Source: Deinococcus aetherius (GTDB lineage: Bacteria; Deinococcota; Deinococci; Deinococcales; Deinococcaceae). Taken from it: a stretch of DNA of 64,000 bases. The stretch spans positions 1,204,001-1,268,000 of the forward strand of contig NZ_AP026560.1 of NCBI RefSeq assembly GCF_025997855.1, given 5' to 3'. The position numbers and the translations under genes were made by a program. Numbering within the stretch: position 1 is the stretch's first letter; each line of letters begins with the position of its first letter. The notes under the pieces are model-generated. The model did not search any database. It was not told the DNA's origin and saw only the letters and a program-made list of their open reading frames with translations. Shown one piece after another: positions 1-9,676 of this stretch.

Positions 1-116
1 CTCTTGCCGCTCCCCGTGGGTCCCACGAGGGCGAAGAGTTCGAGGTCGCCGAATTCCAGAGAGACGTGCTGCCGGAAGGCGGTGAAGCCCTGGAGTTCGA
101 GGCGAAGGGGCCTCAT
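1..116 (-). CDS. sbcC: SbcC exonuclease/ATPase subunit, N-terminal fragment
   Basis: Only the first 38 codons are in the window; the gene runs off the left edge. The product begins MRPLRLELQGFTAFR and reaches the Walker A sequence GPTGSGKS, the arrangement of SMC-like SbcC/Rad50 ATPases that bind and process double-strand ends with SbcD. The start is the ATG at 116-114, the only one that places the first beta strand in register. It lies 88 nt downstream of sbcD on the same strand, so the two are probably co-transcribed, as in other bacteria. The call rests on the N-terminal motif and the neighbour; the coiled-coil and zinc hook cannot be seen. Confidence 0.9.
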   Translation of the reverse strand, partial: MRPLRLELQGFTAFRQHVSLEFGDLELFALVGPTGSGK

Positions 117-162
117 GGGCGCCCCCGGTGGGGTCGAGAGGCAAACGTGGCCGGGGTTCCTC

Positions 163-189
163 GACTCCCCGACTCCCCGACTCCTCGAC
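163..189. repeat. GACTCCCC tandem octamer in the sbcD-sbcC gap
   Basis: Three head-to-tail copies of an eight-base unit GACTCCCC, the third with one change, lie between the sbcD stop and the sbcC start. Simple-sequence tracts of this kind are prone to slippage. No function is evident. Confidence 0.6.
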
Positions 190-204
190 GATGAGCCCCG
201 CGAG

Positions 205-1404
205 TCACTTCACCACCTCCGCCCGCTCCTCCTGCTCCTCGCCGCGCGCGGCCTCGTCGGCCTCCTTGAAGGCGGCGCGCAAGTCGTCGGGCAGTTCGCC
301 TCGGCGCTCCTGGTGAAAGCGCTCGTACAACTCCGTCAGGCTCAGCCCCTCGCGCTTGAGGTTCGGGAGGGCGAGGTCGTCCTGCACGGCTTCGAGTTCG
401 ACGGCGAGCGTGTTGGGCACCATCCGCAGCACCCGGTCCTTCAGTCCCGGCATCGCCGTTCCCGAGGGCGCCCGCACGACCACCTTGACGAGCCCGCCGA
501 AGCCCGCGAGCTTCGAGAGCCGCGCCTCGACGTGCTCCAGGTCCACCTTCACCGTCCGCAACTCGCGCCCGCTCGCCAGGGGAACAGGGGTCACCCGGGC
601 CGGGCGTCCGGCCTCCACCTCCACCAGGTTGACGTGCTTCTTCTCCCCTCCCTCCCCGAAGTCGAGCTGGATGACGGAGCCGGGGTAGTGCGCGAGCGGC
701 ATCTCCGAGGCGGATTGCGGCTTGTGGACGTGCCCGAGCGCGACGTACTGCGCGTCTGCCGGAAGTTGCAGCGGCGAGAGGGTGTAGGCGTTCGTGAGGT
801 CGAACTGCATGGTGCGCTCAGAACCGCTGGGCACGGCGCCGTCCATCGTCGCGTGGAGCATCAGCATGTTGACGGAGCCGGGTTTGAAGCCTCCCGAGAG
901 GCGGCGCAGGAAAAAGCTCATCCCCTCGCGGTACTTCTGTCGCCACGCGCCCACGTCGCCGCCCATCACGTCCGCCGCCTTCACCAGCCGCCGCTCGGAG
1001 AGGAAGGGGAGGGCGCCCACCGTCAGCGTCTCGCCCCCCTTCGTCTCCACGGTGCGGATCATGTCGAGGGGGTTGGCCGTCGGCTGGGCGACGAGTTGCA
1101 CCCCCACCCACCCCAGCAGACCCGCCAGCCCGTGCAGCCGGGCGGCGGAGTCGTGGTTCCCCGCGATGACGACCGCCGGAATCCGTGCGTCGCGCAGCCG
1201 CAGGAAGAAGTCGAAGACCGCCGCCTCCGCCTCCGCCGACGGGTTCACCGTGTCGAAGAGGTCGCCGGACACCAGCACGGCGTCCGCCCGCTCGCTCCGG
1301 GCCAGCCCCGCGATCTCCACCAACGCCTCATGAACCTCCGGCGTCCGGTCGAGGCCCCTCAGATTCCGCCCGGCGTGGAAATCCGCCGTGTGAAGTACGC
1401 GCAT
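205..1404 (-). CDS. sbcD: SbcD-family nuclease (Mre11-type)
   Basis: Nuclease subunit of the SbcCD complex, which cuts hairpins and protein-blocked DNA ends; with no RecBCD visible here it is part of the end-processing set expected in Deinococcus. The 399-residue product shows the calcineurin-like phosphoesterase motifs in order: HTADFHAG near residue 6, SGDLFD near 46, AGNHDS near 82 and the GHVHKP metal-binding motif near 225. ATG 1404 is preferred over GTG 1407 because TATTTT, in the extended form TGC-TATTTT, ends 6 nt before it, the leaderless spacing seen throughout this window. sbcC follows. Confidence 0.95.
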   Translation of the reverse strand: MRVLHTADFHAGRNLRGLDRTPEVHEALVEIAGLARSERADAVLVSGDLFDTVNPSAEAEAAVFDFFLRLRDARIPAVVIAGNHDSAARLHGLAGLLGWVGVQLVAQPTANPLDMIRTVETKGGETLTVGALPFLSERRLVKAADVMGGDVGAWRQKYREGMSFFLRRLSGGFKPGSVNMLMLHATMDGAVPSGSERTMQFDLTNAYTLSPLQLPADAQYVALGHVHKPQSASEMPLAHYPGSVIQLDFGEGGEKKHVNLVEVEAGRPARVTPVPLASGRELRTVKVDLEHVEARLSKLAGFGGLVKVVVRAPSGTAMPGLKDRVLRMVPNTLAVELEAVQDDLALPNLKREGLSLTELYERFHQERRGELPDDLRAAFKEADEAARGEEQEERAEVVK

Positions 1405-1457
1405 CACGAAAAAATAGCATGGAGACGGGGTTTAGGGGCGGTAAAGTGCAACATAGT

Positions 1458-1486
1458 TTGACAGAGAGGGGACGTTCTATTATGCT
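1458..1486 (+). promoter_or_regulatory. Sigma-70-type promoter for the 1543-2849 gene pair
   Basis: A -35 box TTGACA (1458-1463), a 17-nt spacer and a -10 box TATGCT (1481-1486) form a near-consensus housekeeping promoter. It would start transcription near 1493, giving a leader of about 50 nt with AAGGAG near 1530 before the ATG at 1543. This is the best canonical promoter in the left part of the window. Confidence 0.75.
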
Positions 1487-1542
1487 AGAAACGTAATTGA
1501 GATCAGCCTCACGCTTCTCGTTCCACCCGGAAGGAGCCGTCC

Positions 1543-1854
1543 ATGCCCACCCCCCTCTACCGCCACGGTGACGTGTTCTTGCAGGCAACGATGCCTCCCA
1601 CCGGCCCCCTCCACCCCGTCGGGCACCTGACCCTGGCGCACGGCGAGGTGACCGGCCACGCGCACCGCATCACGGAGACACACGCCGCGCACCTGTACGA
1701 CGGCTCGGGCCCGCACCGTTACCTGCACGTCACCGCCGCGCACGCGACCCTGACGCACGAGGAGCACGCGCCGATCCGCCTCCCGAGCGGGTGGTACCGG
1801 GTCTGGCGCCAGCGCGAGTACACGCCCGGCGCCGTCCGCGTGGTGCTCGACTGA
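1543..1854 (+). CDS. Small conserved protein of unknown function, partner of the LRR gene
   Basis: A 103-residue protein rich in histidine and tyrosine. Visible motifs are YRHGDVFLQ at the N-terminus, LAHGEVTGHAHRI near residue 30, HEEHAPI near 74 and YRVWRQREYTPG near the C-terminus. No signal peptide or membrane segment is seen. From memory, short proteins with this RHGDV...GHAH...HEEHAPI layout occur next to leucine-rich-repeat/DUF6745 proteins in actinobacteria and cyanobacteria, matching the next gene. The clustered His residues suggest metal or ligand binding, which is inference. Its TGA overlaps the ATG of the next gene, so the pair is translationally coupled. Confidence 0.8.
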   Translation: MPTPLYRHGDVFLQATMPPTGPLHPVGHLTLAHGEVTGHAHRITETHAAHLYDGSGPHRYLHVTAAHATLTHEEHAPIRLPSGWYRVWRQREYTPGAVRVVLD

Positions 1855-2849
1855 TGTTCCGGGTGGGGAGCGGCGGGCGGCTGATCTCGGCGCCGCGCCG
1901 GGAAGGGCCGGGAGAGGAGCGGGTGGAGGTGAAGGTCCAGCCTGTGCCTACCACTTCGCCCTCCCACGCCCCCGGCACGGCGCCCACCGTCACCCCCGAT
2001 CAGGCCCGCACGCTCCTTAGACGCGGCCCCGTTCCCCCCGCCCTGCACGTCACCGGCCCCCTGAATCTGGGCGGGTCCACCTGGCTCCGCGCCCTGCCCG
2101 AGTGGCTGCGCTGCACGTCCCTGAACGTGGAGGGCTGCCCCAACCTGAGTGCGCTGCCCACCGACCTTCAGTCCGACTCTCTGAACGCGCGGAACACCAC
2201 GTCCCTGCACGAGGTTGACGGCAGATGGAGCGTGCGGGACGGGGTGGACCTGAGCGGAAGCGGGGTGCGGACCCTGAACGCCGATTTGCGAGCTTCGCGC
2301 CTGACCCTGGGCAACTGCCGCGCCCTGACCCGGCTGGAAGGGCGGATCAGCGTCGGCCACCTCGACGTGAGCGGCTGCGCCTCCCTGACGACTCTGGGCG
2401 CCGACCTCCACGTCACCGGCTCGCTCGAACTCGCGGACAGCGGCTTGACGGCCCTGCCGCCGGGTCTGCGGGTCCGGTTGCAGTGGCGCGGCGTTCCGGT
2501 GGACGCCCGCGTCGCCTTCCGCCCCGACACCATTGCGGGCCGCGAGGTGCTCCTCACCCGCAACGTGCAGCGCCGCCGCGTGCTGCTCGACCGCATCGGC
2601 GTGGAACGCTTTCTGGCGGAGGTCGGCGGCCTGATCCTCGACCGGGACCGGGACGCGGGCGGCGAGCGGCAACTCGTGCGGGTGCCCTTCGACGACGACG
2701 AACCGCTCGTCGCCGTGCTCGTGCGCTGCCCCTCGACCGGGGGGCGTTACGCCCTGCGCGTGCCGCCCCACATCCACACCTGCGCGGGGGCGGTGGCGTG
2801 GACGGCGGGGCTCGACCCGGGCGAGTACCACCCCCTGCGGGAGGCCTGA
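1854..2849 (+). CDS. Leucine-rich-repeat protein with DUF6745-like C-terminus
   Basis: A 331-residue protein. After a disordered N-terminus, residues about 60-220 carry irregular leucine-rich repeats of the type L-x-L-x-x-C-x-x-L-x-x-L-P, for example LNVEGCPNLSALPTDL. Residues about 230-330 form a compact domain with LLDRIGVERFLAEVGG, DRDRDAGGERQLVRV, LVRCPSTGGRYALRVPPH and TCAGAVAWTAGLDPGEY, the pattern I associate with DUF6745. No enzymatic motif is recognised. ATG 1854 overlaps the upstream stop (ATGA) and is preferred over a GTG at 1791 inside the upstream gene. A two-protein module with its partner is likely but its role is unknown. Confidence 0.8.
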   Translation: MFRVGSGGRLISAPRREGPGEERVEVKVQPVPTTSPSHAPGTAPTVTPDQARTLLRRGPVPPALHVTGPLNLGGSTWLRALPEWLRCTSLNVEGCPNLSALPTDLQSDSLNARNTTSLHEVDGRWSVRDGVDLSGSGVRTLNADLRASRLTLGNCRALTRLEGRISVGHLDVSGCASLTTLGADLHVTGSLELADSGLTALPPGLRVRLQWRGVPVDARVAFRPDTIAGREVLLTRNVQRRRVLLDRIGVERFLAEVGGLILDRDRDAGGERQLVRVPFDDDEPLVAVLVRCPSTGGRYALRVPPHIHTCAGAVAWTAGLDPGEYHPLREA

Positions 2850-2960
2850 GCACCCCCGCCGGTTCAATCAGGTCGGTAGCTCTTCCATTCCCTGCCCGGT
2901 CAGAATGACGGGCAGACGCTCACCCCTTTTGCCGACAACACTGTCCTTCCAGGAGACCCC

Positions 2961-4811
2961 ATGACCCAACAACCCGTGCAGGTGGAGTACAGCTTCGGTC
3001 AGTCGCAACTCGTGGAGGGGATGGCGGGAACGTCGGACCTCCTGATCCGCTTCCGGCTCCCGCGCATGGGGCAGACGCGCCGTCCCCTGAACCTGTCCCT
3101 GGTCATCGACCGCAGCGGCAGCATGGCGGGCTCGCCGCTCAAACACGCCATCCGCGCGGCGCAGGCTGTGGTGGACGGGCTCGGCCCGGAGGACACCCTC
3201 AGCGTGGTCGTGTACGACGACGAGGTGCAGACGTTGATCGCCCCCACCCGCGTCACCGACCGCGCGGCCCTGGGGGCGCAGGTCGCGGGCGTCCGGGCGG
3301 GCGGTCTGACGAACCTCTCGGGCGGCTGGCTGCGCGGGGTGGAACTCGTGGCAGCGAACGCGGGGCCCCAGGTCGTCAGCCGGGTGCTGCTGCTGACCGA
3401 CGGGCAGGCGAACGTGGGCGTGAGCGACACGAACGTGCTCACGAAGACGGCGGCCCAGAAGGCGGAATCGGGCGTGGGCACGACCACCCTGGGCTTCGGG
3501 AGCGGCTTCAACGAGGATTTGCTGATCGGCATGGCGCGGGCGGCGGGCGGGAACTTCTATTTCATCCAGTCCGCCGACGACGCCGCCGACGTGTTCGGGA
3601 TAGAGCTTCAGACTCTCAAGGCCGTCGCCGCCCAGAACCTCACCGTCACCCTGAGCCCGGCCCCCGGCGTGAGCGTGGCGGACGTGCTCAGCCTGCACAG
3701 GCGCGGCGCCGATCCCTTCACCCTCGACCTCGGCGACGTGTACGAGGACGAGGACAAGCTGCTCGGCCTGAGCCTGAACCTCCCCGCGCTGCCCGCCGGG
3801 ACCCACTCGCTACTCGGCCTCACCTTCCGCGCCGACGCCGTGCGGGAGGGGGCTATCGAGACGCTGACGGGCGGGCTGGACGTTCGGGCGGTGGCCGCGC
3901 CGCTGGGGCCGGACCTGCGGAGCGACGTGAGTGTCACCCTCGACCTCGCCCGGCTGCGGGTCGCCCGCGCCAAGGAGCGTGCCGTGGACCTCGCGGACGC
4001 GGGAGACGCGGCGGGGGCGGAGTCCACGTTGCGGACCCTAGTGGGTGAGCTGCGCTCGGCTGGCCTGCACGAGCACTTCGAGATCGCCGAGGAAATCGAG
4101 CAGCTCGAACACTACGCCGCCCGCATCGCGTCCCGCCGTCTGGACGGCGACTCCCGCAAGGAACTGCGCGACCAGTCCTTCCAGGGCCGCGCCCGCTCGC
4201 GCCCCGATCTCCTGGGACGCGGCGTGACGGTGGACGCCGCCGCCCTCGCCCTGCCCGTCGTCACGGATTCTGCGGGCGGCGTGGAACTGCTCTGCGTGCG
4301 CGAGGGGGGCCGCCTGCGCGTGAAGGTGGATGCGGACGGCTATGACGGCGGCCTGAATGTCCAGTTTCCTCGCGCCCTGCGCGCCGAGGGGGCCCGTTAC
4401 GTGGTGGGCGGCCTGGAGACGAGCGCGGACGGCTCCTTCTACCGGGTGACGGGCGACATCCGCCGCGTGGTGCGCCCCGGAGAGAGCGATCCGCTGGCAG
4501 GAGTCCACGGTGGTTTCGGCGTCTCTCGCTCCTTCTCTGCTCCCCGCGCCGCCAAGCCGCCCGTCACCCTCGCCGACCTGGAGACGACGGATGCGGTGGG
4601 CCCCGGCGTCCTCGTCCAGTGCCTCAAGGACGGGAGCAAGCTGCGCGCCCGCGTCGTCTCGGACGGCTACCACCCCGACTGGAACATGCGCTTTCCGCGC
4701 GGCATCCGCGAGGACGGCACCCTGTACGTGGTGGATGTGGTGAATACCGCCCCCGATGGCAAGTCCTACATCGCGTCGGGCATCGTCCGCCGCTTCGTGC
4801 AGCCGAGCTGA
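2961..4811 (+). CDS. VWA-domain protein with duplicated C-terminal domain
   Basis: A 616-residue protein with no signal peptide, so probably cytoplasmic. A VWA domain covers residues about 45-220; the MIDAS residues are seen as DRSGS near 50, the GLTNLSGG threonine and LLTDGQA. A middle region about 220-430 resembles the middle part of VWA proteins related to inter-alpha-trypsin inhibitor heavy chains. Two tandem copies of a 65-75-residue domain follow (about 440-505 and 548-614), sharing DGY...N-x-x-FPR-x-x-R-x-(D/E)-G-x-x-YVV and a closing R-R-x-V-x-P. AGGAG stands 6 nt before ATG 2961. VWA domains mediate metal-dependent protein contacts; the partner is unknown. Confidence 0.85.
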   Translation: MTQQPVQVEYSFGQSQLVEGMAGTSDLLIRFRLPRMGQTRRPLNLSLVIDRSGSMAGSPLKHAIRAAQAVVDGLGPEDTLSVVVYDDEVQTLIAPTRVTDRAALGAQVAGVRAGGLTNLSGGWLRGVELVAANAGPQVVSRVLLLTDGQANVGVSDTNVLTKTAAQKAESGVGTTTLGFGSGFNEDLLIGMARAAGGNFYFIQSADDAADVFGIELQTLKAVAAQNLTVTLSPAPGVSVADVLSLHRRGADPFTLDLGDVYEDEDKLLGLSLNLPALPAGTHSLLGLTFRADAVREGAIETLTGGLDVRAVAAPLGPDLRSDVSVTLDLARLRVARAKERAVDLADAGDAAGAESTLRTLVGELRSAGLHEHFEIAEEIEQLEHYAARIASRRLDGDSRKELRDQSFQGRARSRPDLLGRGVTVDAAALALPVVTDSAGGVELLCVREGGRLRVKVDADGYDGGLNVQFPRALRAEGARYVVGGLETSADGSFYRVTGDIRRVVRPGESDPLAGVHGGFGVSRSFSAPRAAKPPVTLADLETTDAVGPGVLVQCLKDGSKLRARVVSDGYHPDWNMRFPRGIREDGTLYVVDVVNTAPDGKSYIASGIVRRFVQPS

Positions 4812-4918
4812 GGACACCGGGTCTGGGCGGAGGGTCGGCGGAAAGACGGCCCCCCGCCCCTTCACCTCCAACCGCTCCGGGAAGCCCGCCGGCAGTCGGG
4901 TCGCCTTACCATGTGGAC

Positions 4919-5479
4919 ATGAGTGACCCGGCTTTCCGGCGCATGAGCGTGGAGGAATACCTGCGTACCGAGCCGGGCAGCCCGGTCAAGCGGGAGTACG
5001 TGAACGGGTTCGTGTATCCGTGGCATGGACAGGCCGGGGTGAGCGACGCGCACGACAGCATCGTCGTCAATGTGCTGCTGGCCGTCGGCCCACTCGCCCG
5101 GAGCGTGGGCTGCCGCGCCTACACCGCCGACATGCGCGTCCGCTCCGCCGACGGCCGGTCCTACTTCTACCCGGACACGACCGTTACCTGTGAACCGCGC
5201 GAGGATGGGGCGTATTTCAAGGTCGCGCCCTGCATCCTCGTGGAGGTGCTCTCGAAAAGCACGTCTCACAACGACCGCAACGCCAAATACCACGCCTACA
5301 CGGCCATCCCTTCTCTGCAAACTTACCTGATCGTGGAACCGGGCGAGCGGCGGGTCTATGTCTATCAGCACCAGGAGGGGGTCTGGAACGTCACCGAACA
5401 CACCGGGCGAGATGTGATTCCCCTGCCCTGCCTGGGTGCCGAACTCCCGCTCGACGACATCTACGACGGCGTGCTCTAG
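4919..5479 (+). CDS. Uma2-family (DUF820) putative restriction-endonuclease-fold protein
   Basis: A 186-residue protein with the Uma2/DUF820 signature: RRMSVEEYLR at the N-terminus, YVNGFVYP, then ADMRVRS...YFYPDTTVTC and ILVEVLSKST, where the D of YPDT and the E-V-L-S of VEVLS match the PD-(D/E)xK core. The final part YLIVEPGERRVYVY is also typical. The family is large in Deinococcus and cyanobacteria and its function is unsettled. TACCAT at 4907-4912 lies 6 nt before ATG 4919, indicating a leaderless transcript and fixing the start. It stands alone between the VWA gene and recD2. Confidence 0.88.
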   Translation: MSDPAFRRMSVEEYLRTEPGSPVKREYVNGFVYPWHGQAGVSDAHDSIVVNVLLAVGPLARSVGCRAYTADMRVRSADGRSYFYPDTTVTCEPREDGAYFKVAPCILVEVLSKSTSHNDRNAKYHAYTAIPSLQTYLIVEPGERRVYVYQHQEGVWNVTEHTGRDVIPLPCLGAELPLDDIYDGVL

Positions 5480-5528
5480 CGTCACCTCGCCCCTCGCGGA
5501 AGTGATCCCCGGCGCTATCCTGCTTGCC

Positions 5529-7640
5529 ATGCCCGCCGCCCCCGCCCCCGAACCCATCCGCGTCACGGGCGGCGTGAACCGGGTCCGTTTCCGCGCCGAG
5601 AGTGGCTTCACCGTCATGACCGCGAGGCTCCGCAACTCGGAGGGCGAGGACCCCGACGCCACCGTGATCGGCGTGATGCCTCCCCTGGAAGCCGGGGACA
5701 CCTTCAGCGCCGACGTGCTCCTCGAAGAACACCGCGAGTACGGCCACCAGTACCGGGTCCTGAACATGGTGCTGGAGGCCCAGCCCACCGACCTGACGGA
5801 AGCGGGAGTCGCCGCCTACCTCGAAGCGCGCGTAGGTGGCGTGGGTAAAGTCCTCGCCGGGCGCATCGCCAAGACCTTCGGCGCGGCGACCTTCGACGTG
5901 CTGGAGGGGGAGCCGGAGAAGCTGCTCCAGGTGCCCGGAATTACCCAGAGCACCCTGCACAAGATGACCGCCAGTTGGTCGCAGCAGGGGCTGGAGCGCC
6001 GCCTGCTCGCCGGGTTGCAGGGCCTCGGGCTCTCCATCTCCCAGGCGCAGCGGGCCGTGAAGCATTTCGGGGAGGCGGCGCTCGAACGACTTCAGGCGGA
6101 CCTCTTCGCCCTCACCGAGGTCGAGGGCATCGGCTTTCTGACCGCCGACAAGCTGTGGAGCGCCCAGGGCCTCGCCCACGACGACCCCCGCCGTCTGACC
6201 GCCGCCGCCGTGTATGCCCTCCAGCAGGCGGCGCAGCAGGGCGGGCACTCCTTCCTGCCGCGCGAACGGGCCCAGCGGGGCGTCGTCCACTACACCCGCG
6301 TCACCCCCGAGCAGGCGAGGATCGCGGTCGATACGGCCGTCGAACTCGGCCGCCTGTCGGACGACCCCACCCCCGACGGCACCTCCCGTATCTACCTCCC
6401 CCACGTCCTGCGCGCGGAGAAGAAGCTCGCGGGGCTGATCCGCACCCTGCTCGCCACCCCGCCCGGGGGAGACGAGTGGCTGGTGCCGGAGGGGGCGGCA
6501 AAGGGCCTCTCGGAGGAGCAGGCGCAGGTGCTCAAGCTCCTCGAAGACCACCGCCTCGTCGTGCTGACGGGCGGGCCGGGCACGGGCAAGAGCACGACGA
6601 CGCGGGCGGTCGCGGACCTCGCGGAGGGGCTGGGGCTGGAGGTCGGCCTGTGCGCCCCCACCGGCAAGGCCGCGCGCCGTCTGGGCGAGGTCACGGGCCG
6701 CCCCGCCTCCACCATTCACCGCCTGCTCGGCTACGGCCCGGCGGGCTTCCGGCACAACCACCTCGAACCCGCCCCCTACGACCTCCTGATCGTGGACGAG
6801 GTGAGCATGTGCGGCGACGCGCTGATGCTCTCCCTCCTCGCCGCCGTGCCGCCCGGGGCCCGGGTGCTCCTCGTAGGCGACGTGGACCAGCTTCCCCCCG
6901 TGGACGCCGGGCTGCCCCTCCACGCCCTGACCGCTGCGGCGCCGACCGTCCGCCTCACGACCGTGTACCGCCAGGCCGCCGAGAACCCGATCATCCGCGC
7001 CGCGCACGGCCTCTTGCACGGCCAGGCACCGGAGTGGGGCGACCGCCGCCTGGGCCTCACCGAGACGGAGCCGGACGTGGGTGCGCGGCGGGTCGCCATC
7101 ATGGTGCGTGAACTCGGGGGGCCGGGGCAGGTGCAGGTCCTCACCCCCATGCGGAAAGGGCCGCTGGGGGTGGACGTGCTCAACCATCACCTCCAGTCCC
7201 TTTTCAACCCCGGCGAGGGCGGCACCCGCATCGCAGAGGGTGAGGCGCGGCCCGGCGACGTGGTGGTCCAGACGAAAAACGACTACACCAACGAGGTCTT
7301 CAACGGCACCCTGGGCATGGTGCTGAAGGCCGAGGGCGGGCGGCTGACCGTGGACTTCGACGGCAACGTGGTGGAACTGGTAGGCGCCGAACTGTTCAAC
7401 CTCCAGCTCGGCTACGCCCTGACCGTCCACCGAGCGCAGGGGAGCGAGTGGGGCACCGTCCTCGGTGTGCTGCACGAGGCGCATATGCCCATGCTCTCCC
7501 GCAACCTCGCCTACACGGCGCTGACCCGTGCCCGCGAACGCTTCTACGCGGCGGGCTCGGCGAGTGCGTGGGAGAAGGCTGCCGTCCGTCAGCGCGAGGA
7601 ACGGAATACGGCGCTGCTTGAGCGGGTGCGGGGGCGGTAG
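5529..7640 (+). CDS. recD2: RecD2-type SF1B DNA helicase
   Basis: A 703-residue 5'-3' helicase, close in length to the characterised RecD2 of Deinococcus radiodurans. The N-terminal OB-like and helix-hairpin-helix region (GVGKVLAGRIAKTFG, LLQVPGIT, VEGIGFLTADKLW) marks RecD2 rather than RecD of RecBCD. Helicase motifs follow: Walker A GGPGTGKST near residue 348, LIVDEVSM near 420, LLVGDVDQLPPV, and motifs V-VI LTVHRAQGSEW and YTALTRAR near the end. ATG 5529 is supported by TATCCT (5516-5521) 7 nt upstream. RecD2 acts in repair and oxidative-stress tolerance without RecBC. An AT-rich accessory patch begins directly after its stop. Confidence 0.95.
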   Translation: MPAAPAPEPIRVTGGVNRVRFRAESGFTVMTARLRNSEGEDPDATVIGVMPPLEAGDTFSADVLLEEHREYGHQYRVLNMVLEAQPTDLTEAGVAAYLEARVGGVGKVLAGRIAKTFGAATFDVLEGEPEKLLQVPGITQSTLHKMTASWSQQGLERRLLAGLQGLGLSISQAQRAVKHFGEAALERLQADLFALTEVEGIGFLTADKLWSAQGLAHDDPRRLTAAAVYALQQAAQQGGHSFLPRERAQRGVVHYTRVTPEQARIAVDTAVELGRLSDDPTPDGTSRIYLPHVLRAEKKLAGLIRTLLATPPGGDEWLVPEGAAKGLSEEQAQVLKLLEDHRLVVLTGGPGTGKSTTTRAVADLAEGLGLEVGLCAPTGKAARRLGEVTGRPASTIHRLLGYGPAGFRHNHLEPAPYDLLIVDEVSMCGDALMLSLLAAVPPGARVLLVGDVDQLPPVDAGLPLHALTAAAPTVRLTTVYRQAAENPIIRAAHGLLHGQAPEWGDRRLGLTETEPDVGARRVAIMVRELGGPGQVQVLTPMRKGPLGVDVLNHHLQSLFNPGEGGTRIAEGEARPGDVVVQTKNDYTNEVFNGTLGMVLKAEGGRLTVDFDGNVVELVGAELFNLQLGYALTVHRAQGSEWGTVLGVLHEAHMPMLSRNLAYTALTRARERFYAAGSASAWEKAAVRQREERNTALLERVRGR

Positions 7641-7785
7641 AGTAGGGACTATGAATGTCTATGGAGGGATGAAGTAGTCTGTTTATAACACGGTATTGTA
7701 CAACGGCCTCCTCAAGATAGAAGTAAGAAAACGACAGCGTTGGCGCTAAAAATGCCAGGAGTCAAATCAATGCCAAGTGTCTTTC

Positions 7786-7792
7786 TTAGTCA
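7786..7792. repeat. Left copy of the IS target-site duplication (TTAGTCA)
   Basis: TTAGTCA stands directly outside the left IS end and recurs at 8668-8674. It forms part of codons 6-8 of the TIR gene. Confidence 0.9.
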
Positions 7793-8667
<875 letters not shown>

Positions 8668-8674
8668 TTAGTCA
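8668..8674. repeat. Right copy of the IS target-site duplication (TTAGTCA)
   Basis: Identical to 7786-7792 and directly abutting the right IS end. The TIR reading frame continues from the next base. Confidence 0.9.
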
Positions 8675-9590
8675 CACATCTATAGATAAACCATTTGTTG
8701 AGAAACTAGCCCACGATTTAAGATCAGTAGGAGTAAATGTTTGGTTCGATAAATGGGAGATTCAAGTAGGTCAATCCATCACTTGGAAAATCGAAGAGGG
8801 TATACGTGAGAATGAATTTCTTGCCATTGTTCTTTCCCCCGAGGCTTTGAAATCTGAATGGGTGAAAACAGAAATTAGCGCGGCTTGGGTTCGGCAGATG
8901 GCAGAAAGGCGTGTGTTTGTGCTGCCAATACTCTATCGAGAGTGTGAAATCCCACTTTTTCTGGCAGATAAAAAATACGCCGACTTTCGCGGTAATTATG
9001 ATCTTGGTGTCTCTGAGCTTGTAGACGCTCTAGGGGTGCGCAATCGTGATGTACTTAAGATAGACAATTGGAGAAAGTACGCGCGTAAGCGGATAGGGGA
9101 TTGGCAGAGGTTTAGAGATGAGGAGTTTGAGTCTTTGATTCTGTTTAGTGTAGACGAAGCACGAAAGTATAATTGGTCCGTCTGGGTTGGCGGAAGAAGA
9201 AACGCGCCCTATACCATCGTTTTCTCTGCCAGAAATCAAAACTTATCATCAAGATTCGCCGTTCGCCTGGATAAACAGAGACATGCATATCTAGCAGCGC
9301 TCGACGGCAATGTCCTGACGCCCAACACCATTCGCAGAAAAGACTTTAGTTCTTACGTAGGCAATACTTTGGATGAGTGTCAAGAATTTTTGTGGAGGAG
9401 ATTTCAAGATTTTGAGTCTTCTTATGGAAAACCAACTGAACTACCAGTGTATTTCGTATCTAAATTTTTAACATCGGGGGGAAAAAGACGAAACTGTGCT
9501 GCAAGTAATTAAAGCCATGTCTTGGTATAAAGGAGATAATAGGGAAGGGTTGAGTTAGAATTACACCCTAGATATGCTCATTTCTGCCAT

Positions 9591-9617
9591 AGTTCCGAAC
9601 CCACTAGGGGCGGAACT
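9591..9617. terminator. Hairpin between the convergent TIR and RHH genes
   Basis: AGTTCCG (9591-9597) pairs with CGGAACT (9611-9617), with an inner CCC/GGG pairing. It lies between two converging genes, the usual place for a shared terminator, but lacks a strong T tract on either strand. Confidence 0.4.
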
Positions 9618-9676
9618 CAACTAACTTCTGGCTATATAGCCTATTCATGGATGGATCCGCAGACGTCCTCCTGCCC

